A stretch of 34,722 nt of DNA from Gammaproteobacteria bacterium (GTDB lineage Bacteria; Pseudomonadota; Gammaproteobacteria; Pseudomonadales; Azotimanducaceae), in the NCBI GenBank assembly GCA_030428905.1, contig JAUIED010000037.1:1-34722 (forward strand). Reading direction: 5' to 3'. The position numbers and the translations under genes are program-made. Numbering within the stretch: position 1 is the first letter of the stretch; each line of letters opens with the position of its first letter. Below are positions 15,937 through 25,676 of this stretch, piece after piece. The notes under the pieces were generated by a model. The model saw only the letters and a program-made list of their open reading frames with translations. It made no database searches and was not told the origin of the DNA.

Positions 15937-16917
15937 ATGGAGCAAAGAAGAACACCAAGCGGCTGGCTGCCCGCACCACGGTTACGGATTGTCGTGGCTT
16001 GCGCATGGGTGGTCGCGAGCACAGCGGCAGCTGCACAAACCTGCGGCGACGACGGACGGGACTATCTTGCGCTCGCCGCCAGAGCGCTCGACGAGCAACG
16101 CACCGAGATCGCCGTGCGATACACCGAAAGCGCGAGAAAGCTCGGCTGTCGCGATCACGACTCCGAGTACGCACTCGGCATGGCGCTGCTCGAAGTCGGT
16201 CAATACGAAACCGCACTCGCCGCCTTCGACAACGCGCAGGAGGTGGCCCTTTCACCGGAAAATCAGGCACTGGCGCTGGGGCGCTACGCTCAGACTCAGG
16301 AAAGTCTCGGAGAGTTGCAGGCCGCCCTCGATATGGCCCAGGCTGCGAGACGCCTTCACCCCAACCCGCCGGCGTGGCTCGACGACTTTGCACTGCAACT
16401 CGACGAACGGCTGGCGGGCCAACCTTTCACCAGAGAACGGGTCACACGCAGTTTTTCGACGACCGCCATGGGACGCTTGACGCCCACTTCCATCCGCCCG
16501 GTGCAACAGCGCACTGACACGCCGGAACCAACCAACTCACCGACCCAGGCTCCGACGCCTCAAGCGCAGAGCCTGCCGTTCCGCGTTCTTTTTAACGTGA
16601 ACAGCAGCACCATTGCTGATGACGGCGAAGAAGCGGTACGCGAACTCGCCGAAGGGCTGGCGGATCAATCACTTGCACAGCGCCGCTTCTGGCTGGTCGG
16701 CCATACCGATGAGCGCGGCGATGCGAACTACAACATGCAACTCTCGCTCGCCCGAGCCACCAGTGTCTTTCAGGCGGTCGTAAGCCTCAAACCGGACCTT
16801 CGTGATAGGATCAGGGTACGCGGCGCTGGAGAGGATGAGCCTCTTTATCGAAACGCGGATCGAGAACTCCAGCACCGTCTCAACCGGCGGGTAGAAGTGA
16901 GAGTTGACTCGGGCTGA
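15937..16917 (+). CDS. TPR and OmpA-like peptidoglycan-binding protein
   Basis: This 326-residue exported protein has a signal peptide ending near ASTAAAA-Q34, a helical TPR-like region (~75-145, ALGMALLEVGQYETALAAF) and a Pro/Thr/Gln-rich linker (~180-212). The C-terminal OmpA-like domain (~213-326) has GHTDERGD (255-262) with the peptidoglycan-contacting aspartate D258, and NRRVEV with R318. There is no clear lipobox. It should sit in the periplasm bound to cell wall. It precedes the CHAT protease gene by 37 bases and is probably the first gene of the envelope cluster. Its role there is inferred as a cell-wall anchor or partner-binding protein. Confidence 0.87.
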   Translation: MEQRRTPSGWLPAPRLRIVVACAWVVASTAAAAQTCGDDGRDYLALAARALDEQRTEIAVRYTESARKLGCRDHDSEYALGMALLEVGQYETALAAFDNAQEVALSPENQALALGRYAQTQESLGELQAALDMAQAARRLHPNPPAWLDDFALQLDERLAGQPFTRERVTRSFSTTAMGRLTPTSIRPVQQRTDTPEPTNSPTQAPTPQAQSLPFRVLFNVNSSTIADDGEEAVRELAEGLADQSLAQRRFWLVGHTDERGDANYNMQLSLARATSVFQAVVSLKPDLRDRIRVRGAGEDEPLYRNADRELQHRLNRRVEVRVDSG

Positions 16918-16954
16918 GGGGATGGCTGCTCGACGGGGGACGAGGTGCCATTGA

Positions 16955-18967
16955 ATGGGTGCACAACAACATACTGATTTCCGCCTGACAGACCGCACAG
17001 GCCGGCTGTTCCAGCGCGCCCGCGCGGCCGCCTTGTTGGTGATTTTGACGCATGCGGTATCCGTAGACGCTGCCCCTCTTGCCGCCCCCCTTTCTCCGGC
17101 CGATGCCGAAACACCAGCGGCGGCCATCGAACGGCTGACCAAGGCACTCAGCGAACCCGGCGCATCGGCGGCCGTCCTGCACAATGAGTTAGGCCAGGTC
17201 TACATGCGCCTGCAAGATCCGGTCGCAGCGAGCCGCCATTTTCGTGACGCGAGCGCGTCGGCCGTTGGCAGCGTGCGGCAGCGCATTCAACTCAATCTGG
17301 CCCGCAGCCTGCTCGCTCGCACACGCACGCAAGAAGCAGCCGGCATCGTCGACACGCTGCGGGCCAACCTGATGCAGCAACCGCCAGACAGGGAACGGGC
17401 AACCCTACTCATCGGCATCGGCGTGTTCTACAGCGACTTCGCGCAGGCCAGTAACGACAGCGGGAAGCAGCAGGACGCGCTCAATGCCTGGGCGTTGGCA
17501 ATGGACGATGCACGGGGCCTCAAGGATAGCCGACTGCAGGCGTTTGCCCACGGGCTGTCCGGTGAGCTCTACGAGGCACGTGGCCAGTACGACGACAGCC
17601 TTCGCGCCGCGCGCAACGCCATGCTGCACGCGAGTCCAGCCGACGCCCTGCACCGATGGGAGTGGCTGGCGGCTCGAAATCACCAGCGTATGGGAAACCA
17701 CAGCGCAGCACTGGCCTCATACAAGCGCGCGATCTCGGCGATCCGCACCATACGACCAGCGCTGGAAACGAACCCCAGCTTCCTGCGTGACACCCTCGCA
17801 CCAATCTATCAGCAGTACTCCCAGCTGCTGCTCGACAGCGCACCGGAGGGTGACCACGAGCAGCTCCAGGAGGCGCGCAGCATCATCGAAGAGTTGAAGT
17901 TTGCTGAGGTGGAAAACTACTTCGGCGACCAGTGCATGGTGCCGAACTACCGCACCGAGGAGCTGCAGAACGTCGACCCGAATGCTGTCGTGATTTATCC
18001 GCTGGTGTTCGATAACCACCTGGCGCTCCTGGTATCCAGCGCCGCCGGTCTGACCGAACATCGATCCGAGATAAACCGGCAGCAACTGGAAGCCTTGATC
18101 ACGCGGTTGCGCGCAGGCCTGCAATCGCGCAGAGCTGCGCCGGATACGCTGCTGGCGGCACGGGCGCTGTACGACGTGCTGATTGGCCCGCTGGAGGCGA
18201 CCCTCACAACACAGGCACCTGACACCATCGTCTTTGTTCCGGATGGGGCATTGCGCACCATCCCCGTCGCCGCGTTGCACGATGGAAATCAGTTCCTCAT
18301 AGAACGCTACGCCATCGCCACCTCGCCGGGGCTGACGCTCACTGCACCGCGGAGTTTGAACAGCACATCAGCTGCGCTCTTTGCCGGCGGGCTCTCAGAA
18401 GGCGTCCAGGGGTTTCGCCCGCTGAGCGGCGTGAGCACCGAACTCGATGCGTTGAGCGCCCGCTATGGCGTGGAGCCCATCAGGAACGCGCAGTTCTCCA
18501 CCGAACGTGTAGAGCAGGCCTTGCGCAACGGTGGCTACAACATCGTTCACCTGGCTACGCATGGACAGTTTCGAGGCAGCTATGCGGATTCGTTTCTTCT
18601 GACCTACGGGGGCCGCCTGAGCATCGACCGGCTGGGCCAGAACATCCAAACGCGAGAAAACGTCAGCGGCCCGCTGGAACTCCTGGTGCTCAGTGCTTGC
18701 GAGACAGCCGCAGGTGATGATCGCGCCGCGCTCGGTATTGCCGGGCTTGCCATGCGCGCGGGCGCGCGCAGCGCGCTGGCGACTTTATGGGCTGTGGATG
18801 ATGCAGCAACCGCCCGCCTCATCGAGACGTTCTATCGCGAGCTGCAAACGAGTGGCCGATCCAAAGCCGCGAGCCTGCGACAGGCGCAGATCGAGTTGAT
18901 ACGCGCAGCGGAGTTTTCGGACCCGACCAATTGGGCACCCTTCCTACTCATTGGGAACTGGCTATGA
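16955..18967 (+). CDS. Exported TPR-CHAT domain protease
   Basis: This 670-residue protein joins N-terminal TPR-like helices (~55-300) to a C-terminal CHAT domain, a caspase/separase-related cysteine protease fold. The catalytic pair is visible: H536 in HLATHGQF and C582 in LSACETA. The downstream GLAMRAGARSALATLWAVDD and the ending WAPFLLIG are characteristic of CHAT domains. Residues ~20-40 form a hydrophobic segment before AP, so the protein looks exported to the periplasm, unlike the cytoplasmic CHAT proteases of Craspase or gasdermin defence loci. The stop overlaps the next gene as ATGA. The substrate is unknown; the adjacent FG-GAP and TpsA proteins are the obvious candidates. Confidence 0.9.
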   Translation: MGAQQHTDFRLTDRTGRLFQRARAAALLVILTHAVSVDAAPLAAPLSPADAETPAAAIERLTKALSEPGASAAVLHNELGQVYMRLQDPVAASRHFRDASASAVGSVRQRIQLNLARSLLARTRTQEAAGIVDTLRANLMQQPPDRERATLLIGIGVFYSDFAQASNDSGKQQDALNAWALAMDDARGLKDSRLQAFAHGLSGELYEARGQYDDSLRAARNAMLHASPADALHRWEWLAARNHQRMGNHSAALASYKRAISAIRTIRPALETNPSFLRDTLAPIYQQYSQLLLDSAPEGDHEQLQEARSIIEELKFAEVENYFGDQCMVPNYRTEELQNVDPNAVVIYPLVFDNHLALLVSSAAGLTEHRSEINRQQLEALITRLRAGLQSRRAAPDTLLAARALYDVLIGPLEATLTTQAPDTIVFVPDGALRTIPVAALHDGNQFLIERYAIATSPGLTLTAPRSLNSTSAALFAGGLSEGVQGFRPLSGVSTELDALSARYGVEPIRNAQFSTERVEQALRNGGYNIVHLATHGQFRGSYADSFLLTYGGRLSIDRLGQNIQTRENVSGPLELLVLSACETAAGDDRAALGIAGLAMRAGARSALATLWAVDDAATARLIETFYRELQTSGRSKAASLRQAQIELIRAAEFSDPTNWAPFLLIGNWL

Positions 18968-21900
18968 CACGCGCTACCGTCACTCGCAGGATCCTGATCG
19001 CAACCGGGCTCGCCGCCGCGCTGGTGCTGGTCATTCCTCTGGCAGGCGCGGCTGGCTGGCAGCTCGCTTCGTGGACCGAAGACCGACAAACCGAGGAGGA
19101 GCGAGCAGTCATCGCCGCCCTGCGCAGCTTCGTTGCCGCCCTCATTCAGCAGCCCTACACCTCCACGACGTCTACGACCGTGCCGCTATCCACGCCCGCG
19201 CCCACGTCCACGTCCACGTCCACGTCCACGCCCACGCCTGCTCGACAAGCGGCTGAACATGCCCCCCCATCAGCAGCGGCGCCACTGCCGGCTCCAACAC
19301 GACAATCTGCCGGATTTTCGATGTACTGGGACTTCACCGGGTCTGGCAACATTGCCACTGGCACTGCAGATTACCGCCGCGCGACCCCGGGCGCTGCGGC
19401 CACCGAACAGGTGGACATCGATGTCACCAGTTTTCAGAACGGCCAGATACGCGTCAATTTCACGCCCATCTCCAGTGGCGCGGCCGCGAGCAGAACAATT
19501 TCTTTCAGTAATGCGGCGGTCACCGCCCAACAGATCTTCAACCCCACAGGCGCGTACATTTTCGATCAGAGCGCCGCGCTCAGACAACGAAGCATCTCCG
19601 CACCGATCGCCCCCGGACGCTACGCGGTCAGCATCACGCCGCAACTGCAAGCGCCTGCCGAGGGTCTGGTGCCGACCTGTCGCGTACAGCCGAACGACAT
19701 AGAAGTCACCGACGACTCCACCCCGCAGATCAGCATCCGCTGCGGCATACCCACAACCAAACTCGACGCCAGCACACTTCAGGCGGCGAAAACCTCCAAC
19801 ATTGCCACCGTGCTCGATGGCCCCGAACTCTTTGCCGTTTGTCTGGGCAATGGCGGCTCCGACACCATCTTCGGCCCACCCCAGTCCGGCGGCTTCGTCA
19901 CCTCGCAGATCGGCGAAGGCGTGGACTTCGTAGAGGAGTTGCTGGAACTGAATACTCTGATCGCCAGCAACGGCGCCGGCATCGACCTGAACTGCGCGAG
20001 CATGGGCAACGTGACCTTCACCGGTTCGGTTGTGGATGAACCCATGTGGCGCTATCTGGTGAGTCTCGACATCTTCAGGAGATTGGATCTTTCCGGCGAC
20101 CTGGAACAGATCACCATCACTGATGGCTCCTATGGTAACGACGAGATCGACTCCATTCTCGCTCCGTACCAGAACCTCATCGACACAGCCCAGTTTCCGT
20201 ACGGCGTGCTGGCGGGCACCCCAACTCAGCGCCTGCAGTATCTGGGTTTCGGCTTCAACGTCTTCAATAGCCCGGCCTGGTCGGACTTATGGAGAATATC
20301 CGCTTCCGACGTCTACTCCGTCGGCGACACACGTTCGACAAACAACTTTGGAATCATCTACTCATTCGCGGTGCAGCGCGACGCGTCGCCAGCAGCACTG
20401 GCTCGCCTGCAGGCCCAGGGTCCTGCTCCTATGCTGCGGCTGTCCAGCCCCGATACAGGTGTCGAGGAAGGCTTCGAGGGCAGCATCGAACTGCCGCTGG
20501 GAGATACTGGCGGGTTGTCGTTCGGCCCCTTCGATATCGGCAATGACCCATCGAGCGAGCTGATCGATGTTTCGGTCAGCAATGTGCCGGGCGATGTGGT
20601 TTGCAGCATCAATGGCACGCCCACCGAAAACGGCGTCGTCACCACCGTCGAGGGGCTCGATCACACGCCCTATGAAAACCGCGATCCACTGATCGTGTCT
20701 TGTGCGTTGCGATCCAACACCATGAGGCTTGCGGCAACCATTGCGTTCCCTCGGGAAAACGGCAATCTGTATCCGCAGTTCAATGGTTCGGTGGGCGTCG
20801 AAGTACGTACCGCAGCCGGCAACCTGGTCGAGCAGAGAACGCTCAACCTGCAGAGTTCTGACCAGGTTTACTTCTTCGAGCTGACGGGCCTTGCCGACGG
20901 CGATTACCGTGCACGCTTTACCCCGCGTACCGCGCAGGCCGGACCGTCCTATGGCTGTCAGGACGGCGGCGAGCTCGCATTCTCGGTAAACGGCGGCAAC
21001 GTCGAGCTGGGCATCGTGCAGTGCTCGGAAGTGGTGACATCCCTGCCCGACGGGTTGATCAGCCAGTGCTACCAACGAGCTGGTATCGAGCTCGTGCACG
21101 AGCTGCGCAGTTACCAGCCGGGTGGCGTGCTGGACTGTTCGGGTCTGTCGGGTGCGATCGACTTCGAACGGCTTGAGGTGCCCATCGCTGCGCGCACACT
21201 GGACCTGCGCAACAACAACCTCAGCAGCGCCCAGCTCGACACGCTCAGCGCCTTTGCCTTCCAATTGCCGGCGTCGAGCGCGCTCAGGCGAGTACTGCTG
21301 TCAGGCAACCCCGGCACAAACAGCCTCGACAACACAGACTTTGCACGACTGCTCAACAACTTCCAGCAGATCGACAGCGGTGCCGTGATTCTGCCCCAGG
21401 GCAGCGGTCTCATGGCGCAGTGCCTGCGGCGCAACAACTTTGCCTCCGCGAATGACACGTTGGTGTTTCGCGCTGGCGACACACTGGACTGTTCGAACCT
21501 GAGCGGGGCTGCCGACTTTGCTGACATGGCGAGCTTCATACGCAACCCGGTGTTCTTCGATTCGGCGTGGAACTTCCAGAATACGCAATTCAACGCAACC
21601 GCCGTGCAGGCACTGACATCCAATCTGTTCCGCACCTACCCGCGCATCGATCTACGCAACAACCCCGCTGCGCAGTCGCTGGGCAACGTCACCTACCTGC
21701 GACTGGCGGCAGATTTCAGCGTCATCCAGCTGGACGGCGGGGCGTCCTTCCCGCGCTTCGTCTACATCAAACCATCCGATCCACAGGCAGGCGAATTGTT
21801 CGGCCGCACAGCGGCGATTTCCGCGGACGGAAACGTGATCGCGGTGGCTGCCCCGGCAAAGAACATCGCCGGCACAGTAGACGCAGGTGCTGTGTACGTA

Positions 21901-23022
21901 TTCGTGCGAGAGCGGACCGGCTGGCGGCAGGCCCAGAGAATCGTTTCCGACGCGCTGGAAACCAGAGCGCGCTTGGGTGATCGGCTCGCCGTTTCCGCGG
22001 ATGGCCGCTTCATCGCCGCCATACGCAACCTGCTCCTCGGGCAGGGTAACTTCGTGGACATCTACGTGCGCAGCGGCTCTTCAACCTGGTCGCTGGATAC
22101 AAGCCTCGGCGTCGGCGCCGGTGGCAATGCACTCTACTTCTTCGAAGGCGCAACCGACCCGCGTCTGTTCGTTGCCGACCCTACGGCCCTCGTGCAGGGC
22201 GCGACCTCCGGTGCAGTGGACCAGTATCGACGCGCGACCGGCACATGGCTGTTCGAACGCCGCTACCAGCCGGTCAACGAAGCACTCGACGACGGCGACC
22301 GATTTGGTCAGAGCGTGGCGCTCACTGACGTCGGCTTCTCAACACCGGACTGGAAAGTGCTGATCGGCGCCCCCGGGGATGACAGCAGCAACCCGGAAGA
22401 GAACATCACGAACTTTGGCACCGCACTCGACGACAATGACGACGAAGATTCAGGCGCCGTTTGGGTCTACGACCTGGATCACCAACCAGGCGATCGCTAC
22501 GGTTTTGTCAAAGATACCGCCATTCAGCCGTTAGGCGCAGCCAACGCTTTCGGAAGGTCGCTGGGCGCTGACAGCCGGCGTGTGATCATTGGCGCGCAGA
22601 ACCAGTTTGTACTGCTGCGGGATCAGGTCGCACCGCCCTTTTCTGCCGCCTCCCAGGTGACGTTTTTCGGACCGAACGACTTCGGCGACAACTATAGAGT
22701 CATCGCACCGAACACTTCGATCAGTGTCGGGGAAACACTATTGCTGCGCCGTTCTCAGGAAGATGGATCGGAGCTGCCACCGACACTGCAGTTGATCACC
22801 ACCGACAATTTCTCAACACCGCAATTCCGCTTCGACTTTGCCGCCGAATTCACCAACGACAGAAACGCAGACCAGTTCGGTCGCTTTGCATTCCTGTTAT
22901 CGGCAGATGGCGAAACCACGTTGATCAGCGCGCCTCTGGACGACAGCAGCAGCGGCGGCGTCGGCGCAAATGCCAACGACAACGGAGCCGTGGATTCCGG
23001 CGCCGTGTACGTTTACCCGTGA
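18964..23022 (+). CDS. Large membrane-anchored FG-GAP repeat protein
   Basis: This 1352-residue protein is not a named family as a whole. A basic N-terminus and one hydrophobic segment (~10-32) suggest a signal anchor. They are followed by a Ser/Thr/Pro linker (~63-100) encoded partly by a hexanucleotide repeat. Residues ~115-690 are beta-rich, with scattered cysteines. Residues ~690-930 contain two leucine-rich-like blocks, each with a Cys-Ser-x-Leu-Ser-Gly-Ala motif (LDCSGLSGAIDF, LDCSNLSGAADF) and LDLRNN or IDLRNN. The C-terminal third has FG-GAP (integrin-alpha-like propeller) units: FGRTAAISADGNVIAV (~942), FGQSVALTDVGF (~1113) and FGRFAFLLSADGETTLISAP (~1305), with GAVYVF or GAVYVYP ends. 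The ATG at 18964 overlaps the CHAT stop. It probably works outside the inner membrane as a binding or scaffold protein. Confidence 0.8.
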   Translation: MTRATVTRRILIATGLAAALVLVIPLAGAAGWQLASWTEDRQTEEERAVIAALRSFVAALIQQPYTSTTSTTVPLSTPAPTSTSTSTSTPTPARQAAEHAPPSAAAPLPAPTRQSAGFSMYWDFTGSGNIATGTADYRRATPGAAATEQVDIDVTSFQNGQIRVNFTPISSGAAASRTISFSNAAVTAQQIFNPTGAYIFDQSAALRQRSISAPIAPGRYAVSITPQLQAPAEGLVPTCRVQPNDIEVTDDSTPQISIRCGIPTTKLDASTLQAAKTSNIATVLDGPELFAVCLGNGGSDTIFGPPQSGGFVTSQIGEGVDFVEELLELNTLIASNGAGIDLNCASMGNVTFTGSVVDEPMWRYLVSLDIFRRLDLSGDLEQITITDGSYGNDEIDSILAPYQNLIDTAQFPYGVLAGTPTQRLQYLGFGFNVFNSPAWSDLWRISASDVYSVGDTRSTNNFGIIYSFAVQRDASPAALARLQAQGPAPMLRLSSPDTGVEEGFEGSIELPLGDTGGLSFGPFDIGNDPSSELIDVSVSNVPGDVVCSINGTPTENGVVTTVEGLDHTPYENRDPLIVSCALRSNTMRLAATIAFPRENGNLYPQFNGSVGVEVRTAAGNLVEQRTLNLQSSDQVYFFELTGLADGDYRARFTPRTAQAGPSYGCQDGGELAFSVNGGNVELGIVQCSEVVTSLPDGLISQCYQRAGIELVHELRSYQPGGVLDCSGLSGAIDFERLEVPIAARTLDLRNNNLSSAQLDTLSAFAFQLPASSALRRVLLSGNPGTNSLDNTDFARLLNNFQQIDSGAVILPQGSGLMAQCLRRNNFASANDTLVFRAGDTLDCSNLSGAADFADMASFIRNPVFFDSAWNFQNTQFNATAVQALTSNLFRTYPRIDLRNNPAAQSLGNVTYLRLAADFSVIQLDGGASFPRFVYIKPSDPQAGELFGRTAAISADGNVIAVAAPAKNIAGTVDAGAVYVFVRERTGWRQAQRIVSDALETRARLGDRLAVSADGRFIAAIRNLLLGQGNFVDIYVRSGSSTWSLDTSLGVGAGGNALYFFEGATDPRLFVADPTALVQGATSGAVDQYRRATGTWLFERRYQPVNEALDDGDRFGQSVALTDVGFSTPDWKVLIGAPGDDSSNPEENITNFGTALDDNDDEDSGAVWVYDLDHQPGDRYGFVKDTAIQPLGAANAFGRSLGADSRRVIIGAQNQFVLLRDQVAPPFSAASQVTFFGPNDFGDNYRVIAPNTSISVGETLLLRRSQEDGSELPPTLQLITTDNFSTPQFRFDFAAEFTNDRNADQFGRFAFLLSADGETTLISAPLDDSSSGGVGANANDNGAVDSGAVYVYP
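19201..19236 (+). repeat. Hexanucleotide repeat coding a Ser-Thr linker
   Basis: Six units read CCCACG, four times TCCACG, then CCCACG. They lie in frame in the FG-GAP protein and encode Pro-Thr, four Ser-Thr pairs and Pro-Thr, just after the membrane segment. Slippage by whole units would lengthen or shorten the linker without breaking the frame, so this is a candidate site of length variation between strains rather than an on-off switch. Confidence 0.85.
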
Positions 23023-23051
23023 CGATGCAGCATCGACAAGGAACCCCGAAT

Positions 23052-25676
23052 ATGGTCCGAACTGCCTCTACCCTGATAGGGCTGGGACTTGCACTGGCAG
23101 CCGTTTCGTTCAGCCCCGTCGCATCAGCAGACGTGCGCACAGACGGGAGCCTCACGGGAGCGGTACAGGCAGTGACCGGTGACGCCACAGCCACCTACGC
23201 CATCACCGACGCCTACGGCATGCGGACCGGCAGCAACCTGTTCTTCAGCTTTGGTACGTTCGACGTAGGCACAGGCGAGATCGCCGAATTCCGGGCTGAC
23301 AACGCAACCACCGCAAACATCATCGGCAGAATCACCAGCGCGAACGGCGCAAGTGTCTTCGGCACACTGAGATCCACGGCCACCGGAGTGCCGCTCTGGC
23401 TCATCAGCCCCAACGGCTGGACGTTTGGCGCCGGCGCGCAGATCGACGTGCCGGCCGCATTGCACCTGAGCACCGCCGACGAGCTGGCCTTTGCAGATGG
23501 AGTTGTGTTCTCTGCCGAGGATTCGAGCGTTTCGGTGCTTTCCGTTGACCCACCTGTCAGCTTTGGCTTCCTGAACGATGCAACCGGAAGCGTCAACATG
23601 AGCAACGTCACAATCGCAGCGGGTACCGATCGACTCGCCGTGTCGGCAGGCGACATATCCATCGACGGCATGCAGGTCGGCAACGCGGTGTTCCCTGCCG
23701 GTAGCCGGCTGGACACCACCTCCGTCGCGCCCGGCGCCGTGGTTGACGCTGTCACGTACGCCACAGAGAGTCCGGGCGGCAACGTCCGGCTGGCGGACTC
23801 GGGCATTCAGCTCTCCGGCGGCGGTGCGTTGGTAAGAATCCGCGGCGGTAACATCGACGTACAAAGCTCGAGCCTGCGCACGACCGCCCTCGACAATACG
23901 CCGAGTGAAGTCGTCATCCACGGCTCGAACGTGCTCATCGACGAAAGCAGCGAGATCCGCTCGCTGGTACGCACGTCTGCCGCCGGCGCGCAGGGAGCGG
24001 ACATCCGCATCTCCGCAACCGGCACGCTGACCTACAACGGTGCGCTGCAGGCTGCTGCCAGGGCGGTACCTTCCAACGCTGGAGACGTCACTCTGGCAGG
24101 TGCAGTGATCGACCTGAGCGGTGCGGATTTCGATTTCAGTCGTGCGGCACCTGGTAGGAGCGGCGCCCTGAACGTCATCGCCGCGGAAGAGATCCGCATC
24201 TCCGCCGCGAGCTTTCGCAACGTGACATCATTTGGTGATGGGCAACTGCTGCGCTTCGAGGCACCGGACATCCGCGTTGACAACGCATTCTTTCAGGCAG
24301 ATGCCCAGGACACATTGACAGGCCCCGGGCTACTGTTCATCGGCGCGCGCATCACGCTCGACAACGGCACCACGGTCACCGCCGACGTGGAGCGTGGTCA
24401 GGGTGCGGGTATCACATTGCAGGCAAGCGACCGGCTCGTCATCAGTAATGGCAGCCTCGTCACCACCGAATCGTTCGATGCAGCCGTCGGCGCGCCGGTT
24501 AACATAACTGGCGGTAACGTAGAAGTCATCAATGGCGGCCGCGTCACGTCCGATGTGGTGCTCGACGGCGGTGGCGGCACACTCACCTTGCGTGTTGACG
24601 AACTGCTGCTGCGGGGCAACGGCAACGAAACCGGGCTGTTCGCAAGATCAGGTGCGTTCAGTTTCGATCCTGATGCCCTGGCCGGCTTCGTTACGCTGCC
24701 GAATTTCGCGCTTGGCGACGGCGGCAACATCGATATCATCGCAGATAGCATACGCATCGAAGACGCGGGCATATCCACCGATGCCTTCGGTCGCGGCAAC
24801 GCTGGCAGCATCAGCATTACGACGGGCGAACTGTACATCGCCGGGGCCAGCACGCGTGCCGCCATCACCAGCGGATCGACCGCCACCTTCGATGCCTACG
24901 GCCCGGACACACTGGGCGGCGGCGGCGACATTATCCTGCAGACCGAGTCGCTGCAGCTCCTGGGCGATGCGCGTATCGCATCGAGCACTGACAGCAACAT
25001 CGCATCTGGCGGTGACATATCCGTCAACGCGGGCACGCTGCAGGCATCGGGAAACCGGGCGCTCGCGGGCGCGGCGATCGCGGCCCTGGATGCCGGCAAT
25101 CCAGCACAGAACGGATTTACCGGCGTCGTATCCGATGCCACCGGAGCCGCACGCGGCGGCGCCATCACCCTCTCAGCGCAGAATCTCTTTCTGGATGGTG
25201 CCATCGTTTCCGCCTCCGCCACCAGCAGCGGCGGCGGCGGCGATGTTCGTATCGGCAGCGCCGACGTTCCGCTGGCGTCTGTGCTGACCACGGACGGAAG
25301 TGCCGTGCTGGCGCGTGCCCAACTCGGCAACGGCGGCAATATCTTCATCTTTGCTGATCAGCTGGTATCCGATGTACGCACGGTCGTTTCCGCGGATTCC
25401 ACAGCCGGCAATGCCGGGACGGTGCAAGTGCAGGCACCGGAGTTGGATGTTGCCGCAAGCATCACCGAACTCGATGTCCCGCTGCTGGATGCGTTCCAGT
25501 TATTGGAAGGTGTCTGCTCGGTGAGTGAGCTGAGCAATGCCAGCACGCTCGTCGTGGTACCGCCACAAACGCTACCACCCGATCCTTCTGACTACCTTCC
25601 GGCCGACAACCCGTCCGTGACTGGCCGTGACAATGTACCCAACGGACCGGCCTGCCGGGCAGGCACGCAAAGATGA
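23052..25676 (+). CDS. TpsA: two-partner secretion exoprotein (filamentous haemagglutinin-like)
   Basis: This 874-residue exoprotein is of the two-partner (type Vb) secretion class. A signal peptide ends near PVASA-DV. The next ~150 residues form the TPS domain needed for recognition by TpsB: NLFFSFGTFDVGTG, NIIGRITSANGASVFG, LWLISPNGWTFGAGAQIDV and HLST. The rest is a repetitive beta-helix rich in Gly, Asn, Asp and short D-I-x-I strands. The end has a single cysteine (EGVCSVSELSNASTLVVV) and a proline-rich tail (LPPDPSDYLP), resembling TpsA proteins of cyanobacterial type. No toxin or protease domain is seen. I chose the ATG at 23052, with AAGGA 9 bases upstream and a canonical signal peptide; a GTG at 23019 overlaps the previous stop but has no ribosome site. 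Confidence 0.9.
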   Translation: MVRTASTLIGLGLALAAVSFSPVASADVRTDGSLTGAVQAVTGDATATYAITDAYGMRTGSNLFFSFGTFDVGTGEIAEFRADNATTANIIGRITSANGASVFGTLRSTATGVPLWLISPNGWTFGAGAQIDVPAALHLSTADELAFADGVVFSAEDSSVSVLSVDPPVSFGFLNDATGSVNMSNVTIAAGTDRLAVSAGDISIDGMQVGNAVFPAGSRLDTTSVAPGAVVDAVTYATESPGGNVRLADSGIQLSGGGALVRIRGGNIDVQSSSLRTTALDNTPSEVVIHGSNVLIDESSEIRSLVRTSAAGAQGADIRISATGTLTYNGALQAAARAVPSNAGDVTLAGAVIDLSGADFDFSRAAPGRSGALNVIAAEEIRISAASFRNVTSFGDGQLLRFEAPDIRVDNAFFQADAQDTLTGPGLLFIGARITLDNGTTVTADVERGQGAGITLQASDRLVISNGSLVTTESFDAAVGAPVNITGGNVEVINGGRVTSDVVLDGGGGTLTLRVDELLLRGNGNETGLFARSGAFSFDPDALAGFVTLPNFALGDGGNIDIIADSIRIEDAGISTDAFGRGNAGSISITTGELYIAGASTRAAITSGSTATFDAYGPDTLGGGGDIILQTESLQLLGDARIASSTDSNIASGGDISVNAGTLQASGNRALAGAAIAALDAGNPAQNGFTGVVSDATGAARGGAITLSAQNLFLDGAIVSASATSSGGGGDVRIGSADVPLASVLTTDGSAVLARAQLGNGGNIFIFADQLVSDVRTVVSADSTAGNAGTVQVQAPELDVAASITELDVPLLDAFQLLEGVCSVSELSNASTLVVVPPQTLPPDPSDYLPADNPSVTGRDNVPNGPACRAGTQR

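Noticed and set aside
20362-21264. 300-codon frame on the - strand
   Set aside because: It is antisense to the FG-GAP gene, with no ribosome site or recognisable domain.
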